A DNA stretch of 45,659 bases from Candidatus Caccenecus avistercoris (GCA_018716965.1 DVJF01000064.1:1-45659), one strand, 5' to 3'; shown: positions 10,150-20,928, counted from the first letter of the stretch. The notes: generated by a model from the sequence alone, not told the origin. Made by a program: numbers and translations.

Positions 10150-10866
10150 ATGACAATAGTAGATGCAGTTGTTATATTGTTTTTACTGTTAGGGGCAGTT
10201 TTAGGTTTTAAGAAAGGAGCTATTCGAAGTTTAGTTGGTTTGGTAGGTACAATTGCTGTTGTAGTAATTGCGTATTATTTAAAAAATCCAGTTGCTGATT
10301 TGTTATATAATTTTGTACCTTTCTTTGATTTTAGTGGTAACTGGCAAGGATTAGTTACATTAAATATCTTGTTATATGAAAGTATTGCTTATGTTTTAGT
10401 TTTTGTAATATTATATGGTTTATTATCATTAATTTTAAGATTAACAGGTATTATAGAAAAGTTCCTTACTATGACTATTATTTTAGGTATCCCATCTAAG
10501 ATTATTGGAGCAGTTTTAGGATTTTTAGAAGCAGTAGTATTTAGTTTCATTATTTTATTTGTTTTATTACAATTTAATGGTAGTCATACTTTTATTAAAG
10601 AAAGTACGGTAGCAATGAGTATTCTTGATAAGACACCATTAATTGGGGCTATGGTAAATGATACTTATGATGCGATAGTAGAAATTAGTGATTTACAAGA
10701 TAAGTATAAAGATAGTGCTAGTAAAGATGAATATAATGCGGAAATACTTGGTATTATGCTTCGATATCATGTTGTAACACCAGATACAACAAGAAAACTA
10801 ATTGATAATGGTAAACTGGATTTTGCTGGGGCAGAAGCGGTATTAAATACATTTGAGGAGGAATAG
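10150..10866 (+). CDS. CvpA family membrane protein
   Basis: VDAVVILFLLLGAVLGFKKGAIRSLVGLVG. Confidence 0.85.
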   Translation: MTIVDAVVILFLLLGAVLGFKKGAIRSLVGLVGTIAVVVIAYYLKNPVADLLYNFVPFFDFSGNWQGLVTLNILLYESIAYVLVFVILYGLLSLILRLTGIIEKFLTMTIILGIPSKIIGAVLGFLEAVVFSFIILFVLLQFNGSHTFIKESTVAMSILDKTPLIGAMVNDTYDAIVEISDLQDKYKDSASKDEYNAEILGIMLRYHVVTPDTTRKLIDNGKLDFAGAEAVLNTFEEE

Positions 10867-10869
10867 GAT

Positions 10870-11160
10870 ATGGTTAAATATTTAGAAAAAGAAAAATTAG
10901 AAGATGTAATTAAAGATGGAGTTTGGATTGTTGATTTTTATGCGGATTGGTGTGGACCTTGTAAAATGCTTGGACCAGTTTTAGAGAGTATGGATGCTAA
11001 TATTTTAAAAATTAACGTTGATTCTCATGAAGATTTAGCTACTCGTTTTGGGGTTATGAGTATTCCTACAATTTGCTTCTTTAAAGATGGCGAATTAAAA
11101 GAAAGAGTAGTTGGCTTTAGAAATAAAGATGAATTAGAAAATATTTTAAAAAGCATTTAA
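10870..11160 (+). CDS. thioredoxin
   Basis: FYADWCGPCKMLGPVLE, MSIPTICFFKDGE. Confidence 0.95.
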   Translation: MVKYLEKEKLEDVIKDGVWIVDFYADWCGPCKMLGPVLESMDANILKINVDSHEDLATRFGVMSIPTICFFKDGELKERVVGFRNKDELENILKSI

Positions 11161-11190
11161 AAAAACTGACGAATCAGTTTTTTTTCTTTT
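11158..11190. terminator. Rho-independent terminator
   Basis: AAAACTGA-CGAA-TCAGTTTTTTTT. Confidence 0.7.
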
Positions 11191-11479
11191 TTAAAGCAAT
11201 AGTGTTTAAGACATTTAGTTTGGCATAGTGTCTACCAATTAAGAAGATTGTTGCGGCGATAAATAGGGGAATAGCAATTAATAAGTTTGCAACAATATCT
11301 TTTTGAACAATTAGGGAATATACTACTAAAAAGATACTAAAAGCATAACCTACTAAGCTATAAATCATTAGTCTAAGCAATCTTTTTTGAAAATCACTTT
11401 TGGCATATTCTTTCTTATACTCTTGAATAACTTTTTTCTTTTCTTCTTTCTTTAAATTATTAAAATAATAATCACGCAT
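11174..11479 (-). CDS. small two-TM membrane protein
   Basis: MRDYYFNNLKKEEKKKVIQEYKKEYAKS followed by two hydrophobic segments. Confidence 0.6.
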   Translation of the reverse strand: MRDYYFNNLKKEEKKKVIQEYKKEYAKSDFQKRLLRLMIYSLVGYAFSIFLVVYSLIVQKDIVANLLIAIPLFIAATIFLIGRHYAKLNVLNTIALKKKKN

Positions 11480-11576
11480 AAAATTTTCACTCCTTATTAA
11501 TATTTTAACATATAATTTAATAAATGAAAACATTTACAGAAAATAATTTAATTGATATAATGAAAGAGTGATTATT

Positions 11577-12224
11577 ATGGATAAGAAGGAAAAAGTAACT
11601 ATATCCGAGATTGTTTGGTTATTTGTCATTGGTTGTTTGATTGGTTTTGGCTTAGAAACTGTTTGGCATTTTTTAAAAAATGGTGAATGGATTAATAAGC
11701 AGGGATTATTATATGGACCATTTAAGCCTATTTATGGTTTTGGCCTTATTTTTATTGTGCTAGTTATGAATAATTATCGCACCAAAAAGTTTTATCAAAA
11801 ATTTATTATTGGAGTAATTTTAGGTAGTGCTTTTGAATATTTTGGGAGTCTTTTTCAAGAATATGTATTTGGAACATCGACTTGGAATTATTCGAATTTT
11901 AATTTAAATATTGGAGGAAGAATTTATTTGCCATATTGTCTTGCTTGGGGATTAATTGCTGTTTTTTGTGTTGATTTTTTATATCCATTTTTTAAAAAGT
12001 TGTTAAAAAAAATAAATCCTCCTTTTTATCAGATTACGACGGTTATAGTAGCTGTATTTATGGTTATTAATATTAGTCTTACGGCTTTAGCTTCTATTCG
12101 TTATTCGGATCGGATGAATAATGAAGAAGGAACAAATGCTGTTTTTGAAGTTATAGATGAGTTGTATCCTGATGAATATATGCAAGTGAAATTTCCTAAA
12201 ATGAAGGTTATTAAAGATAAATAA
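11577..12224 (+). CDS. putative ABC-transporter type IV permease-like membrane protein
   Basis: IGFGLETVWHFLKNGEWINKQGLLYGPFKPIYGFG. Confidence 0.7.
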   Translation: MDKKEKVTISEIVWLFVIGCLIGFGLETVWHFLKNGEWINKQGLLYGPFKPIYGFGLIFIVLVMNNYRTKKFYQKFIIGVILGSAFEYFGSLFQEYVFGTSTWNYSNFNLNIGGRIYLPYCLAWGLIAVFCVDFLYPFFKKLLKKINPPFYQITTVIVAVFMVINISLTALASIRYSDRMNNEEGTNAVFEVIDELYPDEYMQVKFPKMKVIKDK

Positions 12225-12247
12225 AAAATGAGTGAGGAGGTGAGTTT

Positions 12248-14416
12248 ATGCTTAAAAGTCAAGAAGAGGAGCGGGCATATTTAGATGTTACTTTAAAAAG
12301 GTATGGAGAGTTAAAGAAAGTAACAGAACAAAAATTAAATGATTATCCGAAAATTTATAAGAATAATCCGGCTTTATTAGAAAGTCTTTTGAATCAAAGC
12401 TATCATAAACTTGTTATGTTAAATAAAAATATTAATAAACCTTACTTTGCGAGAATTGATTTTAAAGATAAAGATGCCTTAGAAGAATTGGAATGTTATA
12501 TCGGAAAAGTAGGAGTTAGTGATGAGGATAATAAACTTATAACGGTAGATTGGCGAGCACCAATTGCCTCTTTATATTATGATGCGAATGTAGGTGAAGC
12601 AAGTTATGAGGCACCAATAGGTAAAATATTTGGTGATTTATTATTAAAAAGGCAGTATGAAATAGAAGATGGAGTATTAAGAAGTTTTCAAGATATTGAT
12701 ACTGTAGCTAATGACGAATTATTAAAGCCTTATTTGGGTATGAATGCTGATAATCGACTTAAAAATATTGTGGCAACTATTCAAAAAGAGCAAAATGAAA
12801 TTATTCGAGAAAAACTTTATAAAAATTTAATTGTTCAGGGAGTAGCAGGTTCTGGTAAAACAACTGTAGCTTTACATAGAATTGCTTATTTAGTTTATCA
12901 TCATCAAGATGAGATAAAGCCATATGAATATTTAGTTATTGGACCTAATCGCTTTTTTGTAAATTATATTTCAGGAGTATTACCAGATTTAGATGTTGAG
13001 GAAGTAAGGGAAGGTACTTTAGAAGAAATAGTAGAGGATTTATTGGGGCAAAAATTTACTTTAATTAATGATGAAGAAAAAATTAAAACTTCTTTAGTTA
13101 ATCCAAAAAAATTATTTGCATCAGAACTTCGAGTAAGCATGATATTTAAGAATGCAATAGATCATTTTTTATATGATTTTTCAGATGGTATTATTCCTAA
13201 AGAAGATTTTAAAATAAAAGATTACTTAATTATTCCTCAAAAAATCATAAAAGATATATTTTTAGAGCAGAGATTTGATGAAAATGATGATAGAATACTT
13301 TCTAAAAAAATTGATAAGTGCATTTTGTATCTAGGTAATTACATTCGAGATCATGAGAGAGAAATACTAAGTGCAATTGATAAAAATTATTATGATAAAA
13401 TGAATGAGTTATCTCATGATGAGTTAATTAAAGAACGAAAAAGTGTGTTAGAAGTTAAAAAGGAATTACATAATCGTTGTAAACAAAGCTTGAAAAGATA
13501 TTTTTATCGAAATATGCCTAAAATACCTTCTCTATATATTGAGTTTTTAAATAATATTGAAAAGTATATTAGTATTCCTGATGAAAGTATGGTAAAGAAG
13601 TTTGGAGTTATAGCACAAAATATTCGTAAGAAAAAACTTGATTTTGAAGATCTAGCAGCACTACTTTATTTATATTATCGAATTTATGGAACGGGTATTT
13701 ATAATACGATTCGTCATGTGGTTATTGATGAAGCACAAGATTTAGGAGAGTTTCATTTTTATGCTTTAAAAAAGCTTATGCCCAATGCAACTTTTAGTAT
13801 TTTTGGTGATTTAGCCCAAGCTATTTATCCTTATCGGGGGATTGACAGTTGGGAGAGAGTAAAACAAATTGTTTTTGTAAATAACGCTGAACAGAAATAT
13901 TTAGTTAAAAGTTATCGAACAACAATGGAAATTATGCAATCAGCTAATCATATTACAAAGCATTTAGGTCTTATGGAAGCAAAACCAGTTATTAGACATG
14001 GAAGTGCTGTGCAATATTTAAATTTTACTACTAATAATATAGATTTAATTAAGCAAACATTAAATGATTACTTGAGTAAAAACTTTCAAACAATAGCAAT
14101 AATTTGTAAGGATGAAGAGGAATTAGAAACTATTCATCAATGTTTAAAAGATTATCCTAGAGAAATACATAAAATTACTAATCAATTAACGGAATATGTT
14201 GGTGGTATTTGTATTATTACCAGTTATCTTGCTAAAGGATTAGAATTTGATGGAACTATTATTAGTGATGCCTCTTTAAATAGATACGATAGTAATAAAA
14301 TTATTGATATGAAATTGTTATATGTGGCTATGACAAGAGCTTTGCATGAATGTCAGGTTTTATATCATCAAGATATTACGAGTGCTTTAAAATCAGAGAT
14401 AAAAAATGGCAAATAA
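12248..14416 (+). CDS. helD: HelD-like UvrD/Rep superfamily helicase (RNAP recycling factor)
   Basis: VDWRAPIASLYYDA, VQGVAGSGKTTVALHRIAYL, VIDEAQDLGE, AMTRA. Confidence 0.9.
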   Translation: MLKSQEEERAYLDVTLKRYGELKKVTEQKLNDYPKIYKNNPALLESLLNQSYHKLVMLNKNINKPYFARIDFKDKDALEELECYIGKVGVSDEDNKLITVDWRAPIASLYYDANVGEASYEAPIGKIFGDLLLKRQYEIEDGVLRSFQDIDTVANDELLKPYLGMNADNRLKNIVATIQKEQNEIIREKLYKNLIVQGVAGSGKTTVALHRIAYLVYHHQDEIKPYEYLVIGPNRFFVNYISGVLPDLDVEEVREGTLEEIVEDLLGQKFTLINDEEKIKTSLVNPKKLFASELRVSMIFKNAIDHFLYDFSDGIIPKEDFKIKDYLIIPQKIIKDIFLEQRFDENDDRILSKKIDKCILYLGNYIRDHEREILSAIDKNYYDKMNELSHDELIKERKSVLEVKKELHNRCKQSLKRYFYRNMPKIPSLYIEFLNNIEKYISIPDESMVKKFGVIAQNIRKKKLDFEDLAALLYLYYRIYGTGIYNTIRHVVIDEAQDLGEFHFYALKKLMPNATFSIFGDLAQAIYPYRGIDSWERVKQIVFVNNAEQKYLVKSYRTTMEIMQSANHITKHLGLMEAKPVIRHGSAVQYLNFTTNNIDLIKQTLNDYLSKNFQTIAIICKDEEELETIHQCLKDYPREIHKITNQLTEYVGGICIITSYLAKGLEFDGTIISDASLNRYDSNKIIDMKLLYVAMTRALHECQVLYHQDITSALKSEIKNGK

Positions 14417-14449
14417 AAAACTCTTAAATATAAGAGTTATTTTTTTATT
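14415..14449 (+). terminator. Rho-independent terminator
   Basis: AACTCTTA-AATA-TAAGAGTTATTTTTTT. Confidence 0.75.
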
Positions 14450-14525
14450 GGTGATCAGTACGGGATTCGAACCCGTGTATGCTGCCGTGAAAGGGCAGTG
14501 TGTTAAGCCGCTTCACCAACTGACC
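14449..14525 (-). tRNA. tRNA-Glu (TTC)
   Basis: GGTCAGTTGGTGAAGCGGCTTAACACACTGCCCTTTCACGGCAGCATACACGGGTTCGAATCCCGTACTGATCACCA; encoded CCA. Confidence 0.96.
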
Positions 14526-14532
14526 AAAAAAA

Positions 14533-14609
<77 letters not shown>

Positions 14610-14628
14610 ATATTTTACAACAACTTCA

Positions 14629-14704
14629 TGGTGTCCCCTTAGGGATTCGAACCCTAGACCCACTGATTAAGAGTCAGTTGCTCTACCAGCTGAGCTAAGG
14701 AGAC
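14629..14704 (-). tRNA. tRNA-Lys (CTT)
   Basis: GTCTCCTTAGCTCAGCTGGTAGAGCAACTGACTCTTAATCAGTGGGTCTAGGGTTCGAATCCCTAAGGGGACACCA. Confidence 0.95.
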
Positions 14705-14812
14705 ATCAATCAAATGCTATTTAATTATATCATAAATTTTGTAATATGCAAGTCTAATTTTCATTATTTTTTCATTTTTTTGTCACAACAGTTTAATTAT
14801 TAAGAAAAAAGC

Positions 14813-15784
14813 TTACTTATTAGCAATAAAGTAAGCATAGTATTCATCAAAAGTGATATTATGTTCATAAATATAAGTGGCTACTTCGACGCCAACATAA
14901 CGCCAATGCCAAGATTCTTCGGCAAATCCTGTTAATTTTTCGGTATCTTCTTGATAGCGTTGGATAAAACCATATTTATAAGCATTTTCTTTTAGCCAAT
15001 TATGAGCAGGGGAATCTTTGAAATTAGCGGTTGTTGTATATTCAGTACTAAAAATATCTAAAGATAATCCTGTTTGATGTTCAGAGTATCCCGGACGAGC
15101 AGCAATACTATCGGCATAAGTGGTACCTCTTGAATTTTTATATTCATCATAAACGGCTTGTTGCTCTTCAAAGTTGCGATAGCTAGAATTAATAATGAGA
15201 GTAATACCGGCTTCTTTCGCTTGATTCCACATATCGATGAAAGCATCATAGACAATACTTCTTATTTGGTGTCCTTCTCCATAATAGTATTGATTACTTA
15301 TATTAACTAAATCGGTTGGGGCATAGTCGCTATTTAAATGATAATATTTATTAACGAGCATTAAATAATCTTTTTTTGTATCGGTATCAATATCATAATC
15401 ATAATAAGCATAATCGGTATTTGTATTAACAGTGGCTACTACTTCTCTAGCTGTTAGAGATGTGTTTTCGTTATGATAAGTAGTATAACGATTTAAATTA
15501 CTTTTGATAAAATAATCATCTTGTAAAAGTTCTAGTAAAAACTCATCTTTTTCGCTGTTAGCTAAGGAAGTTATTTCATCTTCTTCTAAATGATCATTTA
15601 AAATATTAATTTCTTCTGTGGTATATCCGGCTTCTAAAAGTTTGTATTCATTTGTTTGCTTATATTGAATACTTTTAAAAACATTTACACCAATAATTAT
15701 TAAAATAATACCTCCTAAAATGCCGCCTAAAGCTATCCAAGCACTTTTCTTTAGTTTTAATTTAGTTTTTTTCAAAAATATCAC
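14813..15784 (-). CDS. D-alanyl-D-alanine carboxypeptidase, VanY family
   Basis: SSYRNFEEQQAVYDEY, PGYSEHQTGLSLDI, ESWHWRYVG. Confidence 0.92.
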   Translation of the reverse strand: MIFLKKTKLKLKKSAWIALGGILGGIILIIIGVNVFKSIQYKQTNEYKLLEAGYTTEEINILNDHLEEDEITSLANSEKDEFLLELLQDDYFIKSNLNRYTTYHNENTSLTAREVVATVNTNTDYAYYDYDIDTDTKKDYLMLVNKYYHLNSDYAPTDLVNISNQYYYGEGHQIRSIVYDAFIDMWNQAKEAGITLIINSSYRNFEEQQAVYDEYKNSRGTTYADSIAARPGYSEHQTGLSLDIFSTEYTTTANFKDSPAHNWLKENAYKYGFIQRYQEDTEKLTGFAEESWHWRYVGVEVATYIYEHNITFDEYYAYFIANK

Positions 15785-15877
15785 CCAATATTATTATACC
15801 GAATAATATTATGTTTGACAAATCTAATTTTTCATTGTAATATGTATTTGTAAAGTATTAAGTAAAGGGTGAAGTGC

Positions 15878-16234
15878 ATGAAAAATAATAAACAAATATT
15901 AAATTATTGTAAAAACTTTGAAAAAATTGTTAATACTGATTTTGTTGAGGGGGATAATTTATCTGTTCAATTGGTTAAAATATATAAAGATTATATATTT
16001 AAAATAGATCTTGCTAATGAAGAGGATGTTAGTAATGCTATAGAAATTGATAAGATTATGGCTAGGTATATTGATGATTATTTATTTCGTAAGACTTTAA
16101 AACAAGAACTTTTGCGGGTAAAAGTTAAAAGTTGTGGTGATGTTATTAAGACAATTGTCGAAAGTATTATTGAGATATTTCGGAAAGTGGAATTTGAACA
16201 AACTAGGAAGATATATGTTTCAAAATGGATTTAA
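15878..16234 (+). CDS. hypothetical protein
   Basis: intact ORF followed by a terminator; no family recognised. Confidence 0.5.
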   Translation: MKNNKQILNYCKNFEKIVNTDFVEGDNLSVQLVKIYKDYIFKIDLANEEDVSNAIEIDKIMARYIDDYLFRKTLKQELLRVKVKSCGDVIKTIVESIIEIFRKVEFEQTRKIYVSKWI

Positions 16235-16261
16235 TAAACACAAAACGTGTTTATTTTTTTA
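16230..16261 (+). terminator. Rho-independent terminator
   Basis: AATAAACAC-AAAAC-GTGTTTATTTTTTT. Confidence 0.75.
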
Positions 16262-16309
16262 AGTGTTTTTGTTATAATTAAAAGGTAGTTTAAGAAAAAG
16301 AGTGATAAT

Positions 16310-16957
16310 ATGAATTTTTTAGATAAATATAATATTAAAATAACTGATCAAGAATTATTAAAAACAGCTTTAACTCATAGTAGTTATTCTAATGAACATG
16401 GAGGTCCTAATTATGAACGTTTAGAGTTTTTGGGAGATGCCGTTTTACAATTAATTACTAGTGAATATTTTTATAAGAAATATGATTATCAAGAAGGAGA
16501 ATTATCTAAGATACGAGCTAGTTTTGTTTGTGAAGAAGCATTAGCGCAATATGCTAAAGATGTAGGAATTGATAAACATATTCGGGTTGGAAATGGTCAA
16601 ATCAAAAATATTAATGATACTATTATAGCAGATACTTTTGAATCTGTTTTGGGGGTTATCTTTCTTGATCAAGGTTTTGATGTGGCCAAAAAATACGTTT
16701 TAACCGTATTAGATCCATACGTATTAGAACACCATGTCTTTTTGGGAGATTATAAATCAAGGTTACAAGAAATGGTACAAACAGATAAGAAATCTCTTCT
16801 TTATCGACTTGTAAGTGAATCTGGCCCTTCTCATGATAAGACCTTTGTTTTTGAAGTAGTAATTGATGGTATTGTTTATGGTAAGGGAACAGGAAAAAGT
16901 AAAAAGGAAGCAGAACAAAAAGCAGCGTATGATGCTTTAAAAAAGGTGGCTAAGTAG
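16310..16957 (+). CDS. rnc: ribonuclease III
   Basis: YERLEFLGDAVLQLI, C-terminal dsRBD. Confidence 0.97.
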   Translation: MNFLDKYNIKITDQELLKTALTHSSYSNEHGGPNYERLEFLGDAVLQLITSEYFYKKYDYQEGELSKIRASFVCEEALAQYAKDVGIDKHIRVGNGQIKNINDTIIADTFESVLGVIFLDQGFDVAKKYVLTVLDPYVLEHHVFLGDYKSRLQEMVQTDKKSLLYRLVSESGPSHDKTFVFEVVIDGIVYGKGTGKSKKEAEQKAAYDALKKVAK

Positions 16958-16964
16958 GTGTGTT

Positions 16965-19910
16965 ATGTATTTAAAAAGTATTAGAGCATATGGTTTTAAA
17001 TCTTTTGCTGATAAGATTGATTTAGAGATTAAAAAAGGAATTACGGCAATAGTTGGGCCTAATGGATCAGGTAAAAGTAATATTGTAGATGCTGTTCGTT
17101 GGGTTTTAGGAGAGCAATCCGTTAAGTCTTTACGGGGTACAGATGCGATGAGTGATGTCATATTTTCGGGTTCTAAAACAAGACAACCTCAAACACGGGC
17201 TTATGTTGCTTTAGTGTTTGATAATACTGATCATTACTTAAATAGTGATTTTACGGAAATCGAAGTAAAAAGAGTTATTTATAATACAGGAGAAAATGAA
17301 TATTATATTAATAATAGCAAAGTAAGACTTAAAGATATTACGGATTTATTTTTAGATACTGGTGCCGGAAATGATTCTTTTAATATTATTTCTCAAGGTA
17401 GTGTGGCAGATATTATTAGTAGTAAACCAGAAGCGAGAAGAACGATTTTTGAAGATGCAGCTGGGGTATTAAAATACAAAAAAAGAAAAGAAGTTAGTTT
17501 GAAAAAACTAGAAAAAACAAAAGAAAATATTTCGAAGATTAAACTGGTTATTGATGAGTTAGAAAAAAGTGTTAAGCCACTAAAAAAACAAAGTGAAGTT
17601 GCTAAAAAATATTTGCATTTAAAGGAAGAATTAAAAAATATTGAAATAGCTTTAATTGCCAATGATGTATCTTCTATTAATATTGATTATAAGAAAATAA
17701 AAGCTGAAGTAGAGGTTTTAGAAAAAGAACTTACGAAAATGACTTCGACGGGAGCAGAGGATACTTCTACTTTAGAAAAATTAAAATTAGAAAATTTGAA
17801 ATTAGAAGAAGAAATTACTAAAAAGAATAATGAGTTTTTAGATTTAACAGAAAACTTAGCTAGTTTGGAAGCTGAAAAATTAGTTACGATGGAACGAAAG
17901 AAGTATAATTCTAATCAGAGTAATTTAGAGGAAGCAATGATAAAGCTAAAAGAAGAAGAGCTTTCTTTGAAAAAAGAATTAGCAACGGAGAAAATGAAGC
18001 TAGATGACGTTATTAATGATATTAAAGAGCAGTCTATTCGTAAAGATAAAATTGATAATGATTTGATTATGGAAAAAGTTAAAAGAAATACTTTGACTAC
18101 TAAAATTAATGATCATGCGAAAGAAATATTGGTTTTAGAAAATAAACTGGAAATACTTCGTGATAATATTAATAATCATTCTAAGTTACCTAGTGCTGTT
18201 AGAAGTGTTCTTAATAATATGCGACTTAGAGGAGTTCATAATACGATTGGAGCTTTAATTGAGACTGAAGGAATGTATGAAGAAGCTATAAGTACTAGTT
18301 TAGGGGGTGCTTCGAGCTTTTTAGTAGTAGATGATGAGGCTTCAAGTAAAGAATGTATTGATTATTTAAAGGAAAATCATTTAGGAAGAGCAACGTTTTT
18401 TCCTTTAAATGTTATTAAGGGTCGAAGTATTCCGGATAGTGATTTAGCCAAAATAAAAGATGTGGCAGGACTTATAGATGTTGCTAGTAACTTGGTTAAA
18501 TATGATAAAGAATATGATGCTATTATTAAAAATCAGTTAGGGAATGTTATTGTTGTAAGAGATATTGATACTTTAAATAAAGTTGGAAAAATACTAGATT
18601 ATCGTTATAAAATTGTTTCTTTAGATGGGGAAGTATTATATATTGGTGGTTCTATTACAGGTGGTAGCACTAAAAACAATAATAGTTCTTTTAATGATAA
18701 GTTAAAAGTAACGGAATTAGAAGAAAAACTAGAAATTACTAAAATCGAATTGGAGAACTTAAATCATGAATATAAAGAGTTTAATGATGCTTATGTGGCT
18801 TTAGAGGGATCTGCTAGTGATTTATCGAAAACTTTGATTAATCTAAATGAAATTTTAAATACAAGAACTAATAAAGTTCGAACGATTGAAGATAATTTGG
18901 CGAAGAAAGAATTAGAAATTAAAGGCAATGAAGAGATTGGAACGAATAAGTTAGATCAAAAGCTCGTAAGTATTTTAGAAGAGTCGAATCAAGTAGCTAG
19001 TCAGAAAGATATTATTAATAATGAACTTAATAAACTTAAAAATCAAAAATCGGATTTAGCTTTAAAAATAAGTGAGATAGAATCAAGAAATCATAAGGCT
19101 AATTCTGAATATAACCGTGTTCAAAATACTTTAAAAGAAAAAGAAGTGTTACTTGGAAAATATGATGTTAAGTTAGATAATTTACTTCTTAATTTATCGG
19201 AAAGTTATGGTATTACTTTTGAATATGCTAGTAGTCATTATGAACTGGATATTCCCCTTGATTTAGCTAGAAGTAAAGTAGATACTTTGAAAAAAGAAAT
19301 AAGTTCATTGGGAGAAGTAAATACGGGAGCTATAGCTGAATATGAACGTGTTAATGAACGTTATGAATTTTTAATGAAACAAAGTAGGGATTTAGAAGAT
19401 TCTAGTTTGGAACTTACAAATATCATTACGGAAATGGATAAAATCATGACAGAAAAGTTTAAGGCTACCTTTGATGCGATTAGCAAAGAATTTAATCATG
19501 TCTTTAGAGCTTTATTTAAAGGAGGAAGAGGAACTCTTAAGCTTACTGAGCCAGATGATTTATTAAATACAGGTATTGAAATAGAAGCAGAACCTCCGGG
19601 AAAAAAGCTAAATTCTATTGGATTATTATCCGGTGGTGAAAAAACACTAACCGCCATTGCTGTTTTATTTGCTATTTTAAATGTTAAGCCAAGTCCTTTT
19701 TGCATTTTGGATGAGGTAGAGGCAGCTTTGGATGAAGCAAATGTTGATACTTTTGGTAAATACTTGCAAGAGCGAAAACATCAAAGTCAATTTATACTAA
19801 TTACTCATAAAAAAAGAACGATGGAATATGCCGATGTATTATATGGTATTACAATGCAAGAGTCGGGTGTTAGTAAAATTGTTAGTGTTAATTTAGAAGA
19901 AGCAAAATAA
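16965..19910 (+). CDS. smc: chromosome segregation protein SMC (short-arm variant)
   Basis: FKSFADK, GPNGSGKSNIVDAVRWVLGEQS, hinge, LLSGGEKTLTAIAVLFA, DEVEAALDEANV. Confidence 0.97.
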   Translation: MYLKSIRAYGFKSFADKIDLEIKKGITAIVGPNGSGKSNIVDAVRWVLGEQSVKSLRGTDAMSDVIFSGSKTRQPQTRAYVALVFDNTDHYLNSDFTEIEVKRVIYNTGENEYYINNSKVRLKDITDLFLDTGAGNDSFNIISQGSVADIISSKPEARRTIFEDAAGVLKYKKRKEVSLKKLEKTKENISKIKLVIDELEKSVKPLKKQSEVAKKYLHLKEELKNIEIALIANDVSSINIDYKKIKAEVEVLEKELTKMTSTGAEDTSTLEKLKLENLKLEEEITKKNNEFLDLTENLASLEAEKLVTMERKKYNSNQSNLEEAMIKLKEEELSLKKELATEKMKLDDVINDIKEQSIRKDKIDNDLIMEKVKRNTLTTKINDHAKEILVLENKLEILRDNINNHSKLPSAVRSVLNNMRLRGVHNTIGALIETEGMYEEAISTSLGGASSFLVVDDEASSKECIDYLKENHLGRATFFPLNVIKGRSIPDSDLAKIKDVAGLIDVASNLVKYDKEYDAIIKNQLGNVIVVRDIDTLNKVGKILDYRYKIVSLDGEVLYIGGSITGGSTKNNNSSFNDKLKVTELEEKLEITKIELENLNHEYKEFNDAYVALEGSASDLSKTLINLNEILNTRTNKVRTIEDNLAKKELEIKGNEEIGTNKLDQKLVSILEESNQVASQKDIINNELNKLKNQKSDLALKISEIESRNHKANSEYNRVQNTLKEKEVLLGKYDVKLDNLLLNLSESYGITFEYASSHYELDIPLDLARSKVDTLKKEISSLGEVNTGAIAEYERVNERYEFLMKQSRDLEDSSLELTNIITEMDKIMTEKFKATFDAISKEFNHVFRALFKGGRGTLKLTEPDDLLNTGIEIEAEPPGKKLNSIGLLSGGEKTLTAIAVLFAILNVKPSPFCILDEVEAALDEANVDTFGKYLQERKHQSQFILITHKKRTMEYADVLYGITMQESGVSKIVSVNLEEAK

Positions 19911-19945
19911 AACTGAATGGATTTTATTATTCATTCAGTTTTTAT
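19908..19945. terminator. bidirectional terminator smc/def
   Basis: AAAACTGAATG...CATTCAGTTTTT. Confidence 0.75.
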
Positions 19946-20493
19946 ATTTCTCGATATTTTTCGGCATTTTTATAAGGATTTTTAGGATCAATATGATCAA
20001 TAAATAAAATGCCATTTAAGTGATCTATTTCATGTTGGAAAGCAATGGCAATATCTTCACGAACTCTAATACGTTTGGTATTTCCATCTAAGTCAAGATA
20101 CTCAATTGTTACTCTAGCAAATCTTGGAACAATTCCTTCTACTTCCCGATTAATGCTTAAACATCCTTCACCTTCACCAACATAAATCATTTCTTCACTA
20201 TGACTAATAATTTTAGGATTAATGATAATGTAATCTTTAAAAGATTCATCTTCTAATTCTTCCACGATAACAAATATTCTTTTGGGTATTCCTATTTGAA
20301 TATAGGCAAGACCCATACCTGCTCTTAAATCGTATTCTTCTTCGTATTCAGGTATTTGACTCATTTTAAGATAGGTTATCATATCCTCTATATTTTGCTT
20401 ATCTTTAGTAGATAGTGGGAATGTTACTTCACTACTTTTTTTGCGTAATCTTTTATCTACTTCATCTAAAATTGTAATATTTGGTAACTTCAT
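19942..20493 (-). CDS. def: peptide deformylase
   Basis: GMGLAYIQIG, EGCLSI, QHEIDHLNG. Confidence 0.95.
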   Translation of the reverse strand: MKLPNITILDEVDKRLRKKSSEVTFPLSTKDKQNIEDMITYLKMSQIPEYEEEYDLRAGMGLAYIQIGIPKRIFVIVEELEDESFKDYIIINPKIISHSEEMIYVGEGEGCLSINREVEGIVPRFARVTIEYLDLDGNTKRIRVREDIAIAFQHEIDHLNGILFIDHIDPKNPYKNAEKYREI

Positions 20494-20614
20494 AAACTAC
20501 ACCCCTTAAGTGGCTTTATTTTATCACAAATTTAGACTTTTGTAAAATGAAAAAGCAGATATTGCTATCCACTTTTTATTTCGATATTTAAATTTGAGGA
20601 AGAATAGATACCAA

Positions 20615-20797
20615 CTAGTTATTATTATTCCAGCTCCAACCAGCGCCAATGATAATAACAAGTAAAATAAATAGGACGATCCATATAGCAGCTCCTATAC
20701 CATAGCCACTGGTATATCCAGCATACCCGGTATTACAACAAGGTTGGTATCCGCCATAGCCACCACCATAGTAGCCATTATTTCCATAATAATACAT
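20615..20797 (-). CDS. Gly/Tyr-rich small membrane protein, YjcZ-like
   Basis: C-terminal AAIWIVLFILLVIIIGAGW resembles the YjcZ family hydrophobic segment; AGGAGG-type RBS upstream. Confidence 0.6.
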   Translation of the reverse strand: MYYYGNNGYYGGGYGGYQPCCNTGYAGYTSGYGIGAAIWIVLFILLVIIIGAGWSWNNNN

Positions 20798-20928
20798 ATT
20801 TATACCTCCTTTATGTATCTATTATAGTTTACTCATTTAGGCATCATTTTGACATTAAATTTTTAGAATTTCTAAAATTTCTTTCAATTAAATAGCGAAT
20901 ATGATAAACTATATATAGGGTGTATATC

